Shown piece after piece: positions 21,601 through 33,100 of a stretch of DNA of 64,000 bases. Each line of letters starts with the position of its first letter. Within the stretch, counting starts at the first letter, position 1. Made by a program: the position numbers and the translations under genes. The stretch covers positions 2,274,501 through 2,338,500 of the forward strand of contig OX637795.1 in assembly GCA_951802425.1 (NCBI GenBank), written 5' to 3'. The stretch comes from Clavaria fumosa. Its lineage: Eukaryota; Basidiomycota; Agaricomycetes; Agaricales; Clavariaceae. Below the pieces are notes generated by a model. The model searched no databases. It saw nothing but the letters and a program-made list of their open reading frames with translations, and was not told where the DNA came from.

Positions 21601-22302
21601 TACAGCTGCGGGTGGTACAAGCAGAGGAGTCACTTGAAGGGCTCAGACTGGCAATCGGACACAAGTCGTTGCTTTACAAGATACAAATTCAAAAATCCAA
21701 AACCCAGGCAAGCAAGACCAGGAGCCGCTCAGAACTCCTCCAAGTGAATGACAAGATCAAGGAGTATACTGGGAGGTACAAGTGTGCTAGGTCTGCCTTG
21801 ATAAGCCTGGGAGCACCTGCACATGTACTTGAGAAGTTTCAAGTTCTCCAAGACACAGACTTGAAAGTTAACACAGATGTGGCAGAGGAAAACCGGATTG
21901 GGCAGCGAAATGATGCATTACCCTGGTTCTGGAGGATTGGGACTGGGGGGAATGCCGGGAACCCTTTGATGAATGAAAGTGAGTTCTTCGATATGTTAGC
22001 TTCCTCATATGTTTCTATGCTGACTGAAATAAGTATTGAGGGTGAACTGGCTGAGAGCAAAGGCTCGATATGACAGGTGGGAAGAAGAGATGTTATTGGT
22101 GAGACACGAAATGACATGGGCATTGGCATGGTATTCACACCAACAAAGGGAATGGGAGAGGAGGAGAGTCTGGGCAGAAACACAGTGCTTGCATGGTCAC
22201 AGAAGCTATGCTGAGAAGCAGGCTATGGTATGGAAGTGGATGAAGGAGGCTGCATCTACTGCCTGGGGTGATATTTTGAGTCTACCACAAGTCAAATCTT
22301 AG
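18699..22302 (+). pseudogene. KDZ transposase with CxC2 cysteine cluster, one in-frame stop
   Basis: The start ATG at 18699 is in CCGCCATGCC context. Exon 1 (18699-19700) holds the CxC2 cluster associated with KDZ transposases: CQVCNQNNFKFRCHDCFYRPATCSSCCAKSH, HSIDIWNGVCF, LAIHLGHQGSPCP. Exon 2 (19757-19938) encodes DRYRELMRVSRQWQDL and FCPACPQPGINLP. Further exons give LVVDGNFSAEHLKMR, GIGACACSRHGCFVPHSVVDFQKGKR, VIYDICCQW, VGKFHLGAHI and GAGQQDGEILETLWSNLN, the KDZ catalytic core with its acidic residues. The C-terminus reads VNWLRAKARYDRWEEEMLLVRHEM. In exon 2 a TGA (19817-19819) stands where Trp is expected before FGFGH. Everything else reads as intact, so inactivation looks recent. Product: the recombinase that moves the element. 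Confidence 0.88.
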
Positions 22303-22413
22303 CTAGCCACATCAATTGTGGGGATACAAAGCACTGCAATTTCACCCAGACAGAAGCTCTTTTCCTGGAGTTCAGCAACAGTGATGAAGTGACCAGTTTC
22401 TATATAAATGTAC

Positions 22414-23581
22414 TTAGGTCAACAATTGCATGTATGTATTTTGAGTTGGGTAAGTTGGTCGTGGTATCTGTAGACGGTCATGAACAGAATCTTTCATGAA
22501 ATGAGCAATGCACAATCGTTCGCCACCCTCCCAATCCATCACTTCATGCAGAAAAACTTTACCCGCAAATACAAGGACAGTTCCAGGAAAATTGACCACC
22601 AAGTTCCTGGAGTGTCATGTGTGCCTGCTTGTGAGTTCCAGCACTAACCAAAAGATTGTAGTGAGCCAGGCAGCCTCCCTTGTCGCGATGTGCAGGAGTC
22701 TTCCTGTTCACGATGACTTCCATTGCCGTAAAGATTGAGGGCCAAAGCTGCACATTCTTGTATGTTTTTGCCATTGCCACCCCAGATTGCACTTGGTCAA
22801 TGGCTGAGCTCCCAAAGTCATATTGTTCTGGTGCGACCAAGGCCATAATTGAATTGCACAGCTTCTCTGCATGTGCAATTCCTCGAATGAAGGAGGAACC
22901 ATATGCAGTCTGCAAGCTGGTCGAAGCATGCAGTTTATCACTGAGCTGTTGACATTGAGACAGTAAAACAAGGTAGTTATGTGACAGCATTACCTGTTGC
23001 TGGCCTTGCATAAACCAGCCAGGAGAGAAGGACTTGATTCTGGCACCAAAATGACCTCCGCCTTCAGGTTCGACAAATCCCGTAGTACGCCCAGCATTAC
23101 TTGGCAAGTCTCTGTCCAGATGCTTGCTAATGTGCTCACACCCTCTGTTGTACTGCTCCTGTAAATTGGTTAGAAAATATGGTTCAAAATTGATTGCCTT
23201 ATCTCACCACTCTAGCACTAGAAAGAATTCCAGGCAGAGCCCACAGCAAGATATGACCGTGCTTATCAATTATTGTGCAGGGTTCCTCTTGAACACCGAG
23301 GTCTTGAGGCTGCTTGAAATGCTTGCTGAATTTCACCAAGGCTGCATCGAAATTATTGCTGCGTTTGGCTATGAGATTGATATGTTTCACACTGTCTGCA
23401 AACCGATCTATGTCCCATTCCGTTTGAACTGAATGGTCAAAGTGTTCAGCTGATTGTTGCAAGTCATTTAAGCTAACGCACTTGGGTTGAAGAGGGCATA
23501 GGCCACAGTTAGAACTACATGTTGTAGTTCTTCTTGAGTCACAGGTTGGTCGTCAGCATTACTCTTGTTGCTGGAATCCAT
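22414..23581 (-). pseudogene. Fungal TET/JBP-family 2-oxoglutarate/Fe(II) dioxygenase, one-base frameshift
   Basis: The gene converges on the transposase, 111 bp apart. Exon 1 starts MDSSNKSNADDQPV; the next gives FADSVKHINLIAKRSNNFDAALVKF and IIDKHGHILLWALPGIL, a signature of basidiomycete TET/JBP proteins. After two more introns come VEPEGGGHFGARIKSFSPGWF and VIVNRKTPAHRDKGGCLAHYNLLVSAGTH, with the HxD iron ligands at 22682-22690, then GTVLVFAGKVFLHEV and ERLCIAHFMKDSVHDRL. Family members oxidise 5-methylcytosine in DNA to hydroxymethyl, formyl and carboxyl forms. Between LQELGGQF and PGTV the frame slips by one base in a run of four T (22588-22591 on +). Unless an unusual splice covers it, this copy would lose the second part of the catalytic fold. 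Confidence 0.87.
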
Positions 23582-23968
23582 GGCAACTCTCAATTCCTCA
23601 AGTTCGCCCCAAATTTTCAACCTTCCTTCAATTTTAGATGGCTTAACAGGATTAAAAATTGATGACTTGCCTTGTCTTGAGTGGCTTTTGCATTTTATGA
23701 GTTACGTGCTTGCGTATCGTAGTGCGTAAGGGGCTCCACATGGTGCCTTTCAAAGTAGATGGCCTTGGGTGGGCATTAGACATCAACTCAGCTCAGTTAG
23801 ACAATACATACGCATCACAAGGAGCATAATTGGTCCTCTTGTTTGAGCCAGATAAGTCAGTCTCTTGATGCTTCCTTTTGGCCATTGGATGAGCTGAATT
23901 CGCAAATCTATGTTAGGGTGTTTGACAGTCAACAAGGTCACATGACTCCTTTTTTTTCTATTCTTCTT
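23582..23968. other. Divergent spacer upstream of the TET/JBP gene
   Basis: No gene recognised. It holds the presumed promoter side of the TET/JBP gene. A GAGTTACGTGCTTGCG word at 23698 echoes the start of the 77-bp repeat at 15989. Confidence 0.4.
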
Positions 23969-24390
23969 TTGAATCAGCATTTATATACTGCAACATTGGC
24001 AAAGACAAAGACGTGGTTGTACGTATGGTACATATTTATGAGATAAAGGATGAATTGGGGACGGAGGTATGTGGCATGGGTTTGTAGGTTATATTGCCAT
24101 CATTTAGTGTGGGTCAGGCGGGTTTGTTGGGTATGATGCAGTATCGAAGAGGTTAAGGCTGGGTAGTTCTGGTGGGATAGGGGGTTTGAGCGGCTCTCTG
24201 GTTGAGGTGAATACTCCGGAGATTTGTAAGAATTTCGCGATGGTGAGTAGTCCTTTGGTACCGCTGAGCGGGATTGGCGGAGAGTGGTCGCGATGCACTT
24301 CCGATAGTATGTGTTGGTGTTCGTCGTATGCTCGGCAATTATGGAATATATGGTCTATGTATCTCGTCGCTGGAGTTGTTGGGATCATGT
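23969..24390 (-). pseudogene. LINE fragment, 3' end (copy 1)
   Basis: On the - strand, 24388-24104 encodes RYIDHIFHNCRAYDEHQHILSEV...PIPLSGTKGLLTIAKFLQISGVF, which resembles the C-terminal end of fungal LINE ORF2 products (after reverse transcriptase and RNase H). It is followed by about 135 bp (24103-23969) of presumed 3' UTR. That UTR and the last codons recur at 24775-24927 in the same orientation. Two copies cut at different 5' points and sharing one 3' end are typical of LINE insertions. Confidence 0.6.
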
Positions 24391-24774
24391 CTCAGCAGAG
24401 GCATTCGGGCTCGTGAGGTATTTTCATATATTGTGATGCTATCTTATGACAGGTGCACAGTACAGCATTGATGGCAGAGGATAGTCATTTAGAGAAGTTC
24501 AATCAGAGTAGCTGGTAACAAGGCAATGTGAGAGCCAGTGTCATCTAGGCCTTTATGTTGGCCCTGATATATGCCTCATTAATTGATGAATGGGCCATTG
24601 AGCAATGTATTAGCCACAGTTATGTAGGCCTATATGTTCATTACTACAAATTTACAATTCGGCCAACATGCAGTCTTCGCAGGTAATACATTTTTCAGGC
24701 TGGGCCTACACATTTGCCCAATGATGTCTCTTGATCAGCCCTCACGTATGCCTCATTAATTGATGATTGGGCTG
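24391..24774. other. Spacer between the two LINE ends
   Basis: No gene. The word TATGCCTCATTAATTGATGA occurs twice (about 24570 and 24746) with related flanks (TGGGCCATTGA, TGGGCTGTTGA), a small internal duplication. Confidence 0.45.
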
Positions 24775-24927
24775 TTGAATCAGCATTTATATACTGCAAC
24801 ATTGGCAAAGACAAAGACACGGTTGTATGTATGGTATGTATTTATGAGATAAAGGATGAATTGGGGACAGAGGTATGTGGCATGGGTTTGTAGGTTATAT
24901 TGCCATCATTTAGTGTGGGTCAGGCGG
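24775..24927 (-). repeat. LINE 3' end (copy 2), 153-bp direct repeat of 23969-24121
   Basis: Same length as 23969-24121 and differing at a few sites, mostly C/T or A/G. It contains the presumed 3' UTR and only the last few codons of the LINE product. Confidence 0.75.
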
Positions 24928-24978
24928 TTAGGTCAGATATCCATGTTCCTTCATATGTGAAGGAACAGATGCTTTACA

Positions 24979-26556
24979 CTACTGTTGATTTATAATTAGC
25001 CAGCGCCCTCCAAAAATTTCGCCTCCCAGCCAAACTTTCTCCTCAGGTGCATTGAAGATAAGTTTGTTGGTGCACTGCGGATTTCGACAAGCAAATATTC
25101 TCGCCCCAGCATTACCAGTAGATGAGACCCAGGAGCGGATGCAGCCACAAGCCTTGCACTGCACTGGGAGCTGATTTCCCCAAGGGCGAAGCTCAGGGTG
25201 AACCCACATATAACGAGCACCACGTATTTGTCCCTCTCTTGCCTGGAGATGGACGATGTCGGTGTGGCGACAAATTGCTGATGTCGCAGGTAGGAGCCTC
25301 CGGAGACAGTCCTCCAGAGGGAATCCCTCCACCAGAACTTGCTGGGCATAGCCAACTACAAACCCTGCTGTAAGGCAAGGTTGCAGCTCAGCGGCTGTGA
25401 ATGCAATGACATCCGAAATCAAAAGGCTGGAAATTTTGATTAATTAGCAAATTGAGAGTGCTAGTTATTGTCTTACCGCTTGGTTGCCTCTGCTAGCTCT
25501 GAATAACTATGGAAGTTCTTGACTAATGTTCCACAGGACATCATCCACAATGTGACCTCTGCCCCTTTGAGAAATGTCAAGTGGGCAGGTGGGAGGAGGA
25601 CATCGAGAAACTAAGGCTTCAAATTAGCTGGAGGCAGATGCATTGTAAACAAACTCACGGGTTTGACCTGGGTGCATAACCCAGGTGAAAGAAAGAGGTC
25701 GCTAGTGTCATCATGAGAATGATTCATAATAAAAATTACGACACAAGGATGTTTATTTCTGTGAAAATGGTTAGTACAATATGATATGAAACAGAAAGCT
25801 CATACTGAATCTTATGCACCAAGCTCTTTATGTACTCTGCGTGCAAATTGATAAGGATGTCATTGGCAAGATCGAACACAACCTCTTCATACTGCAACGC
25901 CTCATCTCCAAGATACGACCGCATATAGTCGGCGAGAAGTCTTGCCAGCGTTCCAGCATGATCCATTCCTTTGAGGAGAAAGTGCAAGACAAGTAGTCCC
26001 TTGTTGCTGACACGAGAATTTGCAGTCATTTGAAAATTGCCTACTACCTTGAGAGGTTGTGCAAACACTGGTCACAATCTTGCCGTGTCGGGCTTCCCGT
26101 CGATGATGTCGAGGCCCTTTGTCAAATAGAACCCCTACAATGCAAAGATAAGAGAACGAAACAGAATAAGTAAATCAATGCTCACATAATATGGGCTGAG
26201 GGTGGGTCCTTTGAAAGACCGAGCATGGCAGGTGAGACACATGAACTTGAGGTGTTCGGTGTTGATCAAAGTCAGGACAGTGAGGCATTTTGTGCATAGC
26301 GCCCAAGCACAGTAATCACAGACAAAAAGAAAACCACCATTAAGGCACATGTAGCAGAACTGTGGAAAAAGTTTATTGTTTTGTACCAGTGCTCAGAGCA
26401 AAGGCGAATACTCACATTTTCACCCTCACTAGCAAATTCTGGTCTAACCAGCACTGTAGAAGTAGCTGTCATTCTTGTGGATACAGCTGACCCTGGGACA
26501 ATGCGGAGAGCGTGACCGCCGGTACTTCTCTGTGCTGTTTGTTTGTTTCGAGCCAT
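24979..26556 (-). CDS. Histone H3-tail mimic with PHD-like zinc finger
   Basis: The first exon begins MARNKQTAQRSTGGHALRI, a near copy of the histone H3 N-terminus: Lys4 and Ser10 are kept, Thr3, Arg8, Lys9 and Lys14 are changed to Asn, Gln, Arg and His. After an intron (GTGAGT...CAG) comes a zinc finger of PHD type (FCYMCLNGGFLFVCDYCAWALCTKC, then FMCLTCH). Later exons give LLVLHFLLKGMDHAGTLARLLADYM, EEVVFDLANDIL and a C-terminal exon with CKACGCIRSW and CRNPQCTN zinc-ribbon-like pairs. PHD fingers read H3 tails, so it may compete for or present an H3-like tail to chromatin enzymes; that is inference. The exon joints at 26050-26110 and 25430-25740 are only partly resolved and contain one possible stop. 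Confidence 0.65.
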
Positions 26557-27309
26557 TGTGAGGGGGATAAGCACTAAGAGAGAGTGAGGGTCATGCATAT
26601 ATAATGTTTTCCAGATCACCTTGACTACAACAATACAAGACTACATCTCTTGAATAGGGGAGGTTCAGTTGACAGTGGTACCACACAACGATTAGACAGA
26701 GGGGAGAACAAGGTGTGAAGCGACAAGAAGGAAGTTTCTATAACTACCAGGGTAGGCAAGTACAATGATTGGACAAAGGGGGAACAAGACATGTTCAGAC
26801 CAGGAAGGACTACTGTATGTGTAATTACAAAGGCACAACAAGAATATATCCAAGGCTGGGACAAAGCATCAAGAGAGCGTGATGAGTGTTGAGAAGGGCT
26901 AATGCTCAAATGTTCTCTCGTTTACTTGTGTCTATAATAGTTCTCATTCACTTGTTTATAGTTGTCCCTTTGTGTCTACCTGCTCTCCTCTCCTTGTATT
27001 TACCTACTGGTGCCGTCGTGCCCTCTTGGCATTCGTGCTATGGCCCTGTAGCAGATACTTGCAGAGACAAGACCTTGTGCATGCCTGCCACCTGCCGCCT
27101 GCTCTTCTGCCACTACTTGCTGCCTGCTCCCTGCCATGCTGTCCCGCCCTGCCCTGCTGCCACTGCTGCTCCCTTTCCCCACCCTGACGCTCTGCTTCTG
27201 CCCTGTCCCTGCTGCCATTGCTGCCGCATGCTGCAGCCGCAGCCGCCACCACTGTCATTGCCGCCACATACAAATGGCGTAAACTGATGAAAAACACTCC
27301 CTTCACAGG
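26557..27309. other. AT-rich then C-rich low-complexity spacer
   Basis: No gene supported. 26745-26785 (ACTACCAGGGTAGGCAAGTAC and following ATTGGAC) recurs at 52706-52750. 27060-27260 is rich in CTGCC/TGCCG words and gives long Cys/Leu/Pro frames that look like composition artefacts. Confidence 0.5.
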
Positions 27310-28490
27310 ATGTGTGATGACAGCAGAGGGTGCATGGCTTCGAAGCCACTAGCCCTGCTTAGGATTAGGGTTAGGGCTGCAAAACTGCATAAGTTACAGT
27401 ATGATTTCTTTATATCATCTTCATTTCAAAAAAAGCGCCAAGTACAAATAATTTACAAGTCTAGTGTAAAACGTATCAAAAAGAAAACCATGTCAGGCAT
27501 TTACATCAGAGGATGGGTGGCCAAATCCACCTCTGACTAGCCATTCACATCGCAATATATGCTTCATTGCAAAGAGGGCACTGCAATCTAAGCAGTGCCC
27601 CACTTCGCTGAAGCAAGAGTTCCCCCCAGTCTCAAGTAGATAAAAAAAACGGACTTACTGATTGTTGTCCATAAGAGAGGGAATCTGTAAGAAACTGGGG
27701 TGGGAGGACGCTAACCACATGGCGGCTAGCAGTCCATCCCGGAGCCCATATGGCAACCCCCCATGTATGAGTGGGGTGAGAGGACACTAACCACATGGCA
27801 GCTAGCAGTCCATCTCGGAGCCCATACGGCAACCCCAGGGTATGAGCGCAAGCAAAGCAAAATCACTTACAATGATGAGGGGTTGGGGGAGGTCGTCTGC
27901 ATAATAGACAACACTCACATCCTTGGCCCAATTGGCCACCCCAGGTGGGTATGAATGAGGGTTGGTTGGGGCCGGCTCACATCTAAGCCGCCACCAAACC
28001 AAAAGGCCCATACGGCCACCCTCTTCACATAAAATTCTGAAAAACCACATCAACGAGCACCACATCGACCAATAATGAGTCGCATTGGAATACACACACC
28101 TCTGCAGGTGTCGAGCTAAGAGACACCTGATGACAGACAAGGGCAGCATTCCCTGTGCAGCACTGCAGTTGCCACACAGAGAATGCTGTCCCTGTCCATC
28201 ACAAACCATAAAATAGATGTCCCAGGCGGCGTGGCAGGAGGCTCGGTGGGCGGGTAGACAGGGGAAACAAGGCGGACAAGAGCGACGAGGCGGACAAGAG
28301 CGATGAGGCGGACGAGAGTGACAAGGCGGACGAGAGTGATGAGGCAGATGAGAGCGAGGTGATGGAGCGGAAGACAAAAGATGGTGCGACCATCTTTGTT
28401 TGTTTGTTTTATATATAAGGCGATTCAACGTTTGGCTCTGTTTGTTTATATTGATATGTCACATGATCTCAATAAATTACACGATCACGT
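27310..28490 (-). repeat. Repeat family R, copy A (inside the KDZ element)
   Basis: A diverged copy of the sequence at 52870-54186 (-) and 61615-62983 (+). In family orientation it starts with a TGACATATCAAYATRAACAAACAGAGCC block and a TTATATATA box (28413-28421), runs through a variable GC-rich stretch, a conserved GTGGCAACTGCAGTG-like segment and a segment reading GVANWAKDVSVVYYADDLPQP, and ends near telomere-like TTAGGATTAGGGTTAGGG (27359-27376 on +). GT/AG-like borders suggest an intron-bearing gene, but I recognise no protein family. Confidence 0.6.
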
Positions 28491-29860
28491 GTTGCCTTCT
28501 CACTGCCCTGCTCACTCCTGCTATTCCTCACCCGCTCGCTCCTCGCTCTGCCGCGTCTGACCCGCTTCTCGACCACCCGCTCTCTGCTCTGCTAATTTCA
28601 GTGCACCCAGTGCCCTGCTTCTGCCGCTTAGTGCACCCTGCACCCTGCCTACACCGCTTAGCACACCCTGCACTCCATCCACAACACCTGGCGCACCCCG
28701 CGTTCCATCCACACTGCCTGGGCCCTGCATATGCCATCTGGTGCACCCTGTACTCTGCCTACACCAACCCCGCCTTACTGCCCACTCCCCACCTCATGTC
28801 AGCAATGGTGCGTTGTTATCCCATCCCCCTTCTCCCCTTGCTACTCTTTCAGCCTCACGGCAACCACGGCGGCAGCATCAACGACAATGACAACGATGGT
28901 TGCATGGCCAGCAACCACGGCGGTGATGACAGTGGTGGTGGCGGCAGCTGCATGGCCAGTGACGACGACAACGGGGCAGCAGCAGCGGCCAGCGATGACG
29001 ACAGCGGCGGCGGTGGCGGCACAGCAGCATGCGGCAGAAATGGCCCAAGCCCCCAACAGTGGTCATAGACCAATGTCAGGTACTGGGGCCATTGCGGCAG
29101 CGGCAGCAGCAGCAACAATGATGGCTACGTGGCCAGCGACGACAACGACGACGACAGCAGCGGCCATCAATAGTGACGATCGTGACGGCTGCATGGCCAG
29201 CAATGACGACGGTGGCGGCAGCGCAGCAGCAGCAGCATTGGCACGGCCAGCAAGGACGACGAGGACGGCGGCAGCAGCGGTGGCGTGGCAGCATGCAGTG
29301 ATAATGGCCCAAGCCCCCAACAGTGGTCATAGACCAATGGCAGGGACTGGGGCCATTGGGCAAGGAGCGGCTGGGCGGAGAGTGGCAGTAGGAGCAGCAG
29401 GGCAGGGAATGGCAGCAGGGTGTGGAATGTGGAACCGGGGTGGCAGCAGGGCGGGGAATGGGTGGGCGACGAGCAGGTCACAGAATTGGTTGGCGACAAG
29501 CAGGTCAGGATGGGAAGCGGGTCAGGGATCAGGGACGGTAGCAAGGCATGGAGGAACAGAGGTGGCAGCAGGGAGGAGGGAGCAGGGGCAGCAGCACGGC
29601 GGTGATGCATGACAGATCGAGGGTGGCAGCAGGGCGGGGAGCGCGACCGGGCAGGGAGTGTGGCAGATGAGGAGCATGGCAGGGCGGGGACCATGGCGGG
29701 GCAAGGAGCAGGCCGTTCCCTGCCCCATCAGACACATGATGAAGCAGACCAATCAGGGGTGGCGGCAGGGCAGGGAGTGATGAGATGGGGGTGATGTAAC
29801 GCAACAGGGGATGGCGGTGGTCAGGAGGTGGAGGAAGTCTCCAAGGACAGGAAGGTGTCA
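28491..29860. repeat. GC-rich trinucleotide and minisatellite-like block
   Basis: Long runs of GGC/GCA/ACG-type triplets produce Ala/Thr/Gly-rich frames on every strand. A unit containing ATGGCCCAAGCCCCCAACAG occurs at 29040 and 29304, about 264 bp apart, each preceded by the triplet-rich part, so a 264-bp segment is tandemly duplicated. From 29420 on, GTGGCAGCAGGGCGGGGA-type words repeat. I do not support a protein gene here. Confidence 0.65.
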
Positions 29861-30165
29861 TCCAGTGGGGATGCCTAGTGCTGATATCGCTGAAAATTGT
29901 ACTACAAATGACATTATTTTTCTCATGTTACCTTTCCTTTCATTTCGGAGCCTTCTGTGCTCATACACTTCCATGTCATTAGAGGGAGACCACCTGGATT
30001 GTGCTACATTCAGATTTCAAGCAGAAGCACAAGAGCAGAGGCCCGTGACAGTGTAACAGGTGTGACATGTAACAGTGGGGATCCCGGGCACTGCCACCGT
30101 CAATTTCATCCTTCTTTAGTACTTGAATCCTTGTTACTTGAACTCACTCCCAAACCACACTTTCA
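29861..30165. other. Upstream region of the JmjC gene
   Basis: No gene. 30050-30105 holds a degenerate form of the arm motif (CAGGTGTGACATGTAACAG followed by GGGGATCCCGGGCACTGCC). This is the presumed promoter side of the JmjC gene. Confidence 0.4.
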
Positions 30166-33100
30166 ATGTCTACTTTGATGAACAAATCCTCTTCCTCGAC
30201 AAGCAAAATGTCGACTTCAGCATTGCTCACCATCTTCGATCCCCAAACAGTCCGCACGAGTGCTGTTTTCCAAAACTATCCTTGGTTGACTGACATCATC
30301 ATGAAGCCTGGACTTCTGGAAAGCAACATTGCTACTTGGCTGGGACAGCACCACAACTTAGGAGAGGAGCAAGTTTCCCTCTGCAAGGTTCAATTCAAAC
30401 TTATAAACTTAGGATTATTTGCTTATCAAAGCTAATCGTCTAGTCGATCGCTCAGTCTTTGGATCGTTTTGGACCTGGAAGCACAGCACTGAAGAAGAAA
30501 AGAGCAGTCAACAAATACTTCTGGGCATCATACAGTGACTTGGTTAGCAGAGAGAAATGGGAGAAACATGACACATCAGCTCTCATGAGCACTGCTCATT
30601 TCGTTTTTCGTCATGCCCTTTTGGACCGCTTGGCATTTTCGATTGTTGAGGCTCCTCCATCCCAGTTAACGTCTCGATCTGAATTGCCTAAGATGCCCAA
30701 GAAGTTTAGTGATGTGCATTAAATTTCTTTCCCTTATTCCAAGTTTCTTATCTTTCATAGTATATTGGTACCATTAAGGATTGGCTCAAGCCCATTGAAA
30801 AAGCACAGGGGTCTCAAAGCTTTCAAGCCATGGATCCATTGACGAATTCTGCAGCATATTTTGGCACCTCCCTTCCTGCACACCCTTCGCCAAAGCAGGA
30901 ACAACTGATCAAAGCTGTAAAGTTCCTTGGTGGGGGCCTGGAACGAATGCGAGACATCCAGGTCAAGTCTGTACTTCTAAACTTTGAGATGATGGCATTT
31001 GCCATCACTTGGTTTGGCATGGTTTGTGTCCAGCAATTTTTTTGTTGGGAATTATAACTAACATTCTCTCAGAATAATGCCACAGGTTTTGCTGAGTCGA
31101 CCCAGGACTGGGTCAATATTTTAAATGAGTGAGAGCAACATAGTTTGCCTTATCCACATTTCCAACTAAGTTTTTTCACACAGACAATTAGAAAGCGAGG
31201 GTCTTCCTCTGTCTTCCAGCCTTGTCTCAAGGCTCACAGATCCACGTCTTGGCCCGATGCTCTTCGAGCATGTGCGCAGACTCTTCCACTACTGCCTCTC
31301 TGTCAGTCCCCTTTTTACCCTGACAACAAGGGCATTTGACCAGTTGCAACTGCGACGAAGTTTCTTGGTATCGGTGAGTGCCTCATTTTTATGTCAGATT
31401 GTGTTTACGAAACAGGCAATATAGACTGCAATGTACTTGGGTAACGAAAAGCCTGCGTTTTTGGGATTGACGGAGAAAGCACTGTGGAGAGCCCTGATGC
31501 AAACAAGCATCACCGGCGACTCATCAGCGGCCCTGAATGGCTTCCTTCCAGAGTTTCAAGACCTTCAGGTGCAGTTCAAGGGGCCAGAAATTCAGATGGA
31601 TTGGTATTCTCCATCCCGTATGTTATTTTGATCTTTTCGTCCCTGAATGAAACTGACTGCAAAGAAAGGGCAAGTCCAACGTGTCATCACAGCTCCCGAA
31701 CCATGTTCCATCGAAGAAGAAGCAGAGCCCATCATTGCTCCTGAAGCTGGTCCTCCGGAGCATGTCGAAGACATCATTCCTGCTCTGGAACCAGATCCCC
31801 AGGGCATCACTTCTGCTCATGAAGCAGGTCTGATTGAGCAAACACCAATTTTCCCCATGCTCGAATATGACCAGCAGGAGCTCTCAGACACTCAAGACGC
31901 TGAAGAAGCTGAAGGTGCATTGGAGAAGCCACTGAAACACGAGGTTCATCATCCAACGCGAAGGGCAGCAAAGAGACTCCGGCATGAATCAGACCAGGAG
32001 AATAAGGATGACGAGTTGATCCCCAATGAGGAAGCTGTGACGAGGAAAGGGAAAGGAAAGGCGACACAGGATACACATGTGGGCCAAGGCAAGACAAAGC
32101 CACCTGGACCCATCCACCAGGGTAGAAAGGCTGCCTTGAAGCCAATTCGGAGTATCATTGACCTGATGGTTAAGGTATGACTTATATTGACACCCCAACA
32201 AATGCTGATTGAATTGTTTTATTTAGCACGTAGAGAAAGTGGAGGAGCTCTCCTCTTTACCCCTCCCCAAGGTAAGCAAAATCTCAACTACTGCGTAATA
32301 TTTTAATTCACACAATGCAGATGGAGAATCACTCCATCAAAGTCAAAATGTATGATGCAAATCCTGATACCGAGCCAACTGTCTATGAGCATTTCACGAC
32401 TTCAGATTCAGTACGTTTAACACTTTTTTTCATGGATATCTCTCAAAATAAAGCAGGCATTCTGCGAGTATCCTGTCCTAACAGACATAATAGAAATGGT
32501 CGAAGAGGAATATGTCAATCAGGTCCCTAAGCATCGTCTTCCAACTGCCAGGTCGTGAACATTCCATCCAGATGCGTCTGCGATATTTGTCACAACCTGG
32601 ACTGAGTTCATGAAGATGACTAGTCTGGAAATTCAAGAGGTGTTCCGTCGTCGACATATTCTTATTACGAATACGCCAATTTCAACCCTCAACTTTGATG
32701 AGGAGGGATTATCGACGTTGGCTCCTCTACATCAGGAATGTGTGTTCCAAGGTGAGTCTAAAATATTTTTCAAGTTGATTCATCTAAGTCAGCTTCTATA
32801 GTTGCAGAGATGCGAAAGCACTCTGATGCAAATCTGCTCCGCACTGGGACACTCCACGATTTGCTGGAGTCAACATGTGATGTTACAAAACGACGGATTT
32901 TGAATGGCCTTGACTTCCCGATGAGAAGCCTCAGCCTCCCTCCACCACCTCGATTCAGGCATGTCCCATTTGTTGCTCTGACACATGACAACTGAAACAA
33001 TAACTAAATCAGCGCTTTTGCAACTCATGAGTGGGCATGCCACCAAACCCAAAAGATGGATGGCTTCGCAAACCAACCTGACAAAGACGACCTGATCTGG

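Noticed and set aside
28399..29861. Long Ala/Thr/Pro-rich frames up to 293 codons
   Set aside because: They arise from GC-rich trinucleotide repeats and exist in all frames and both strands.
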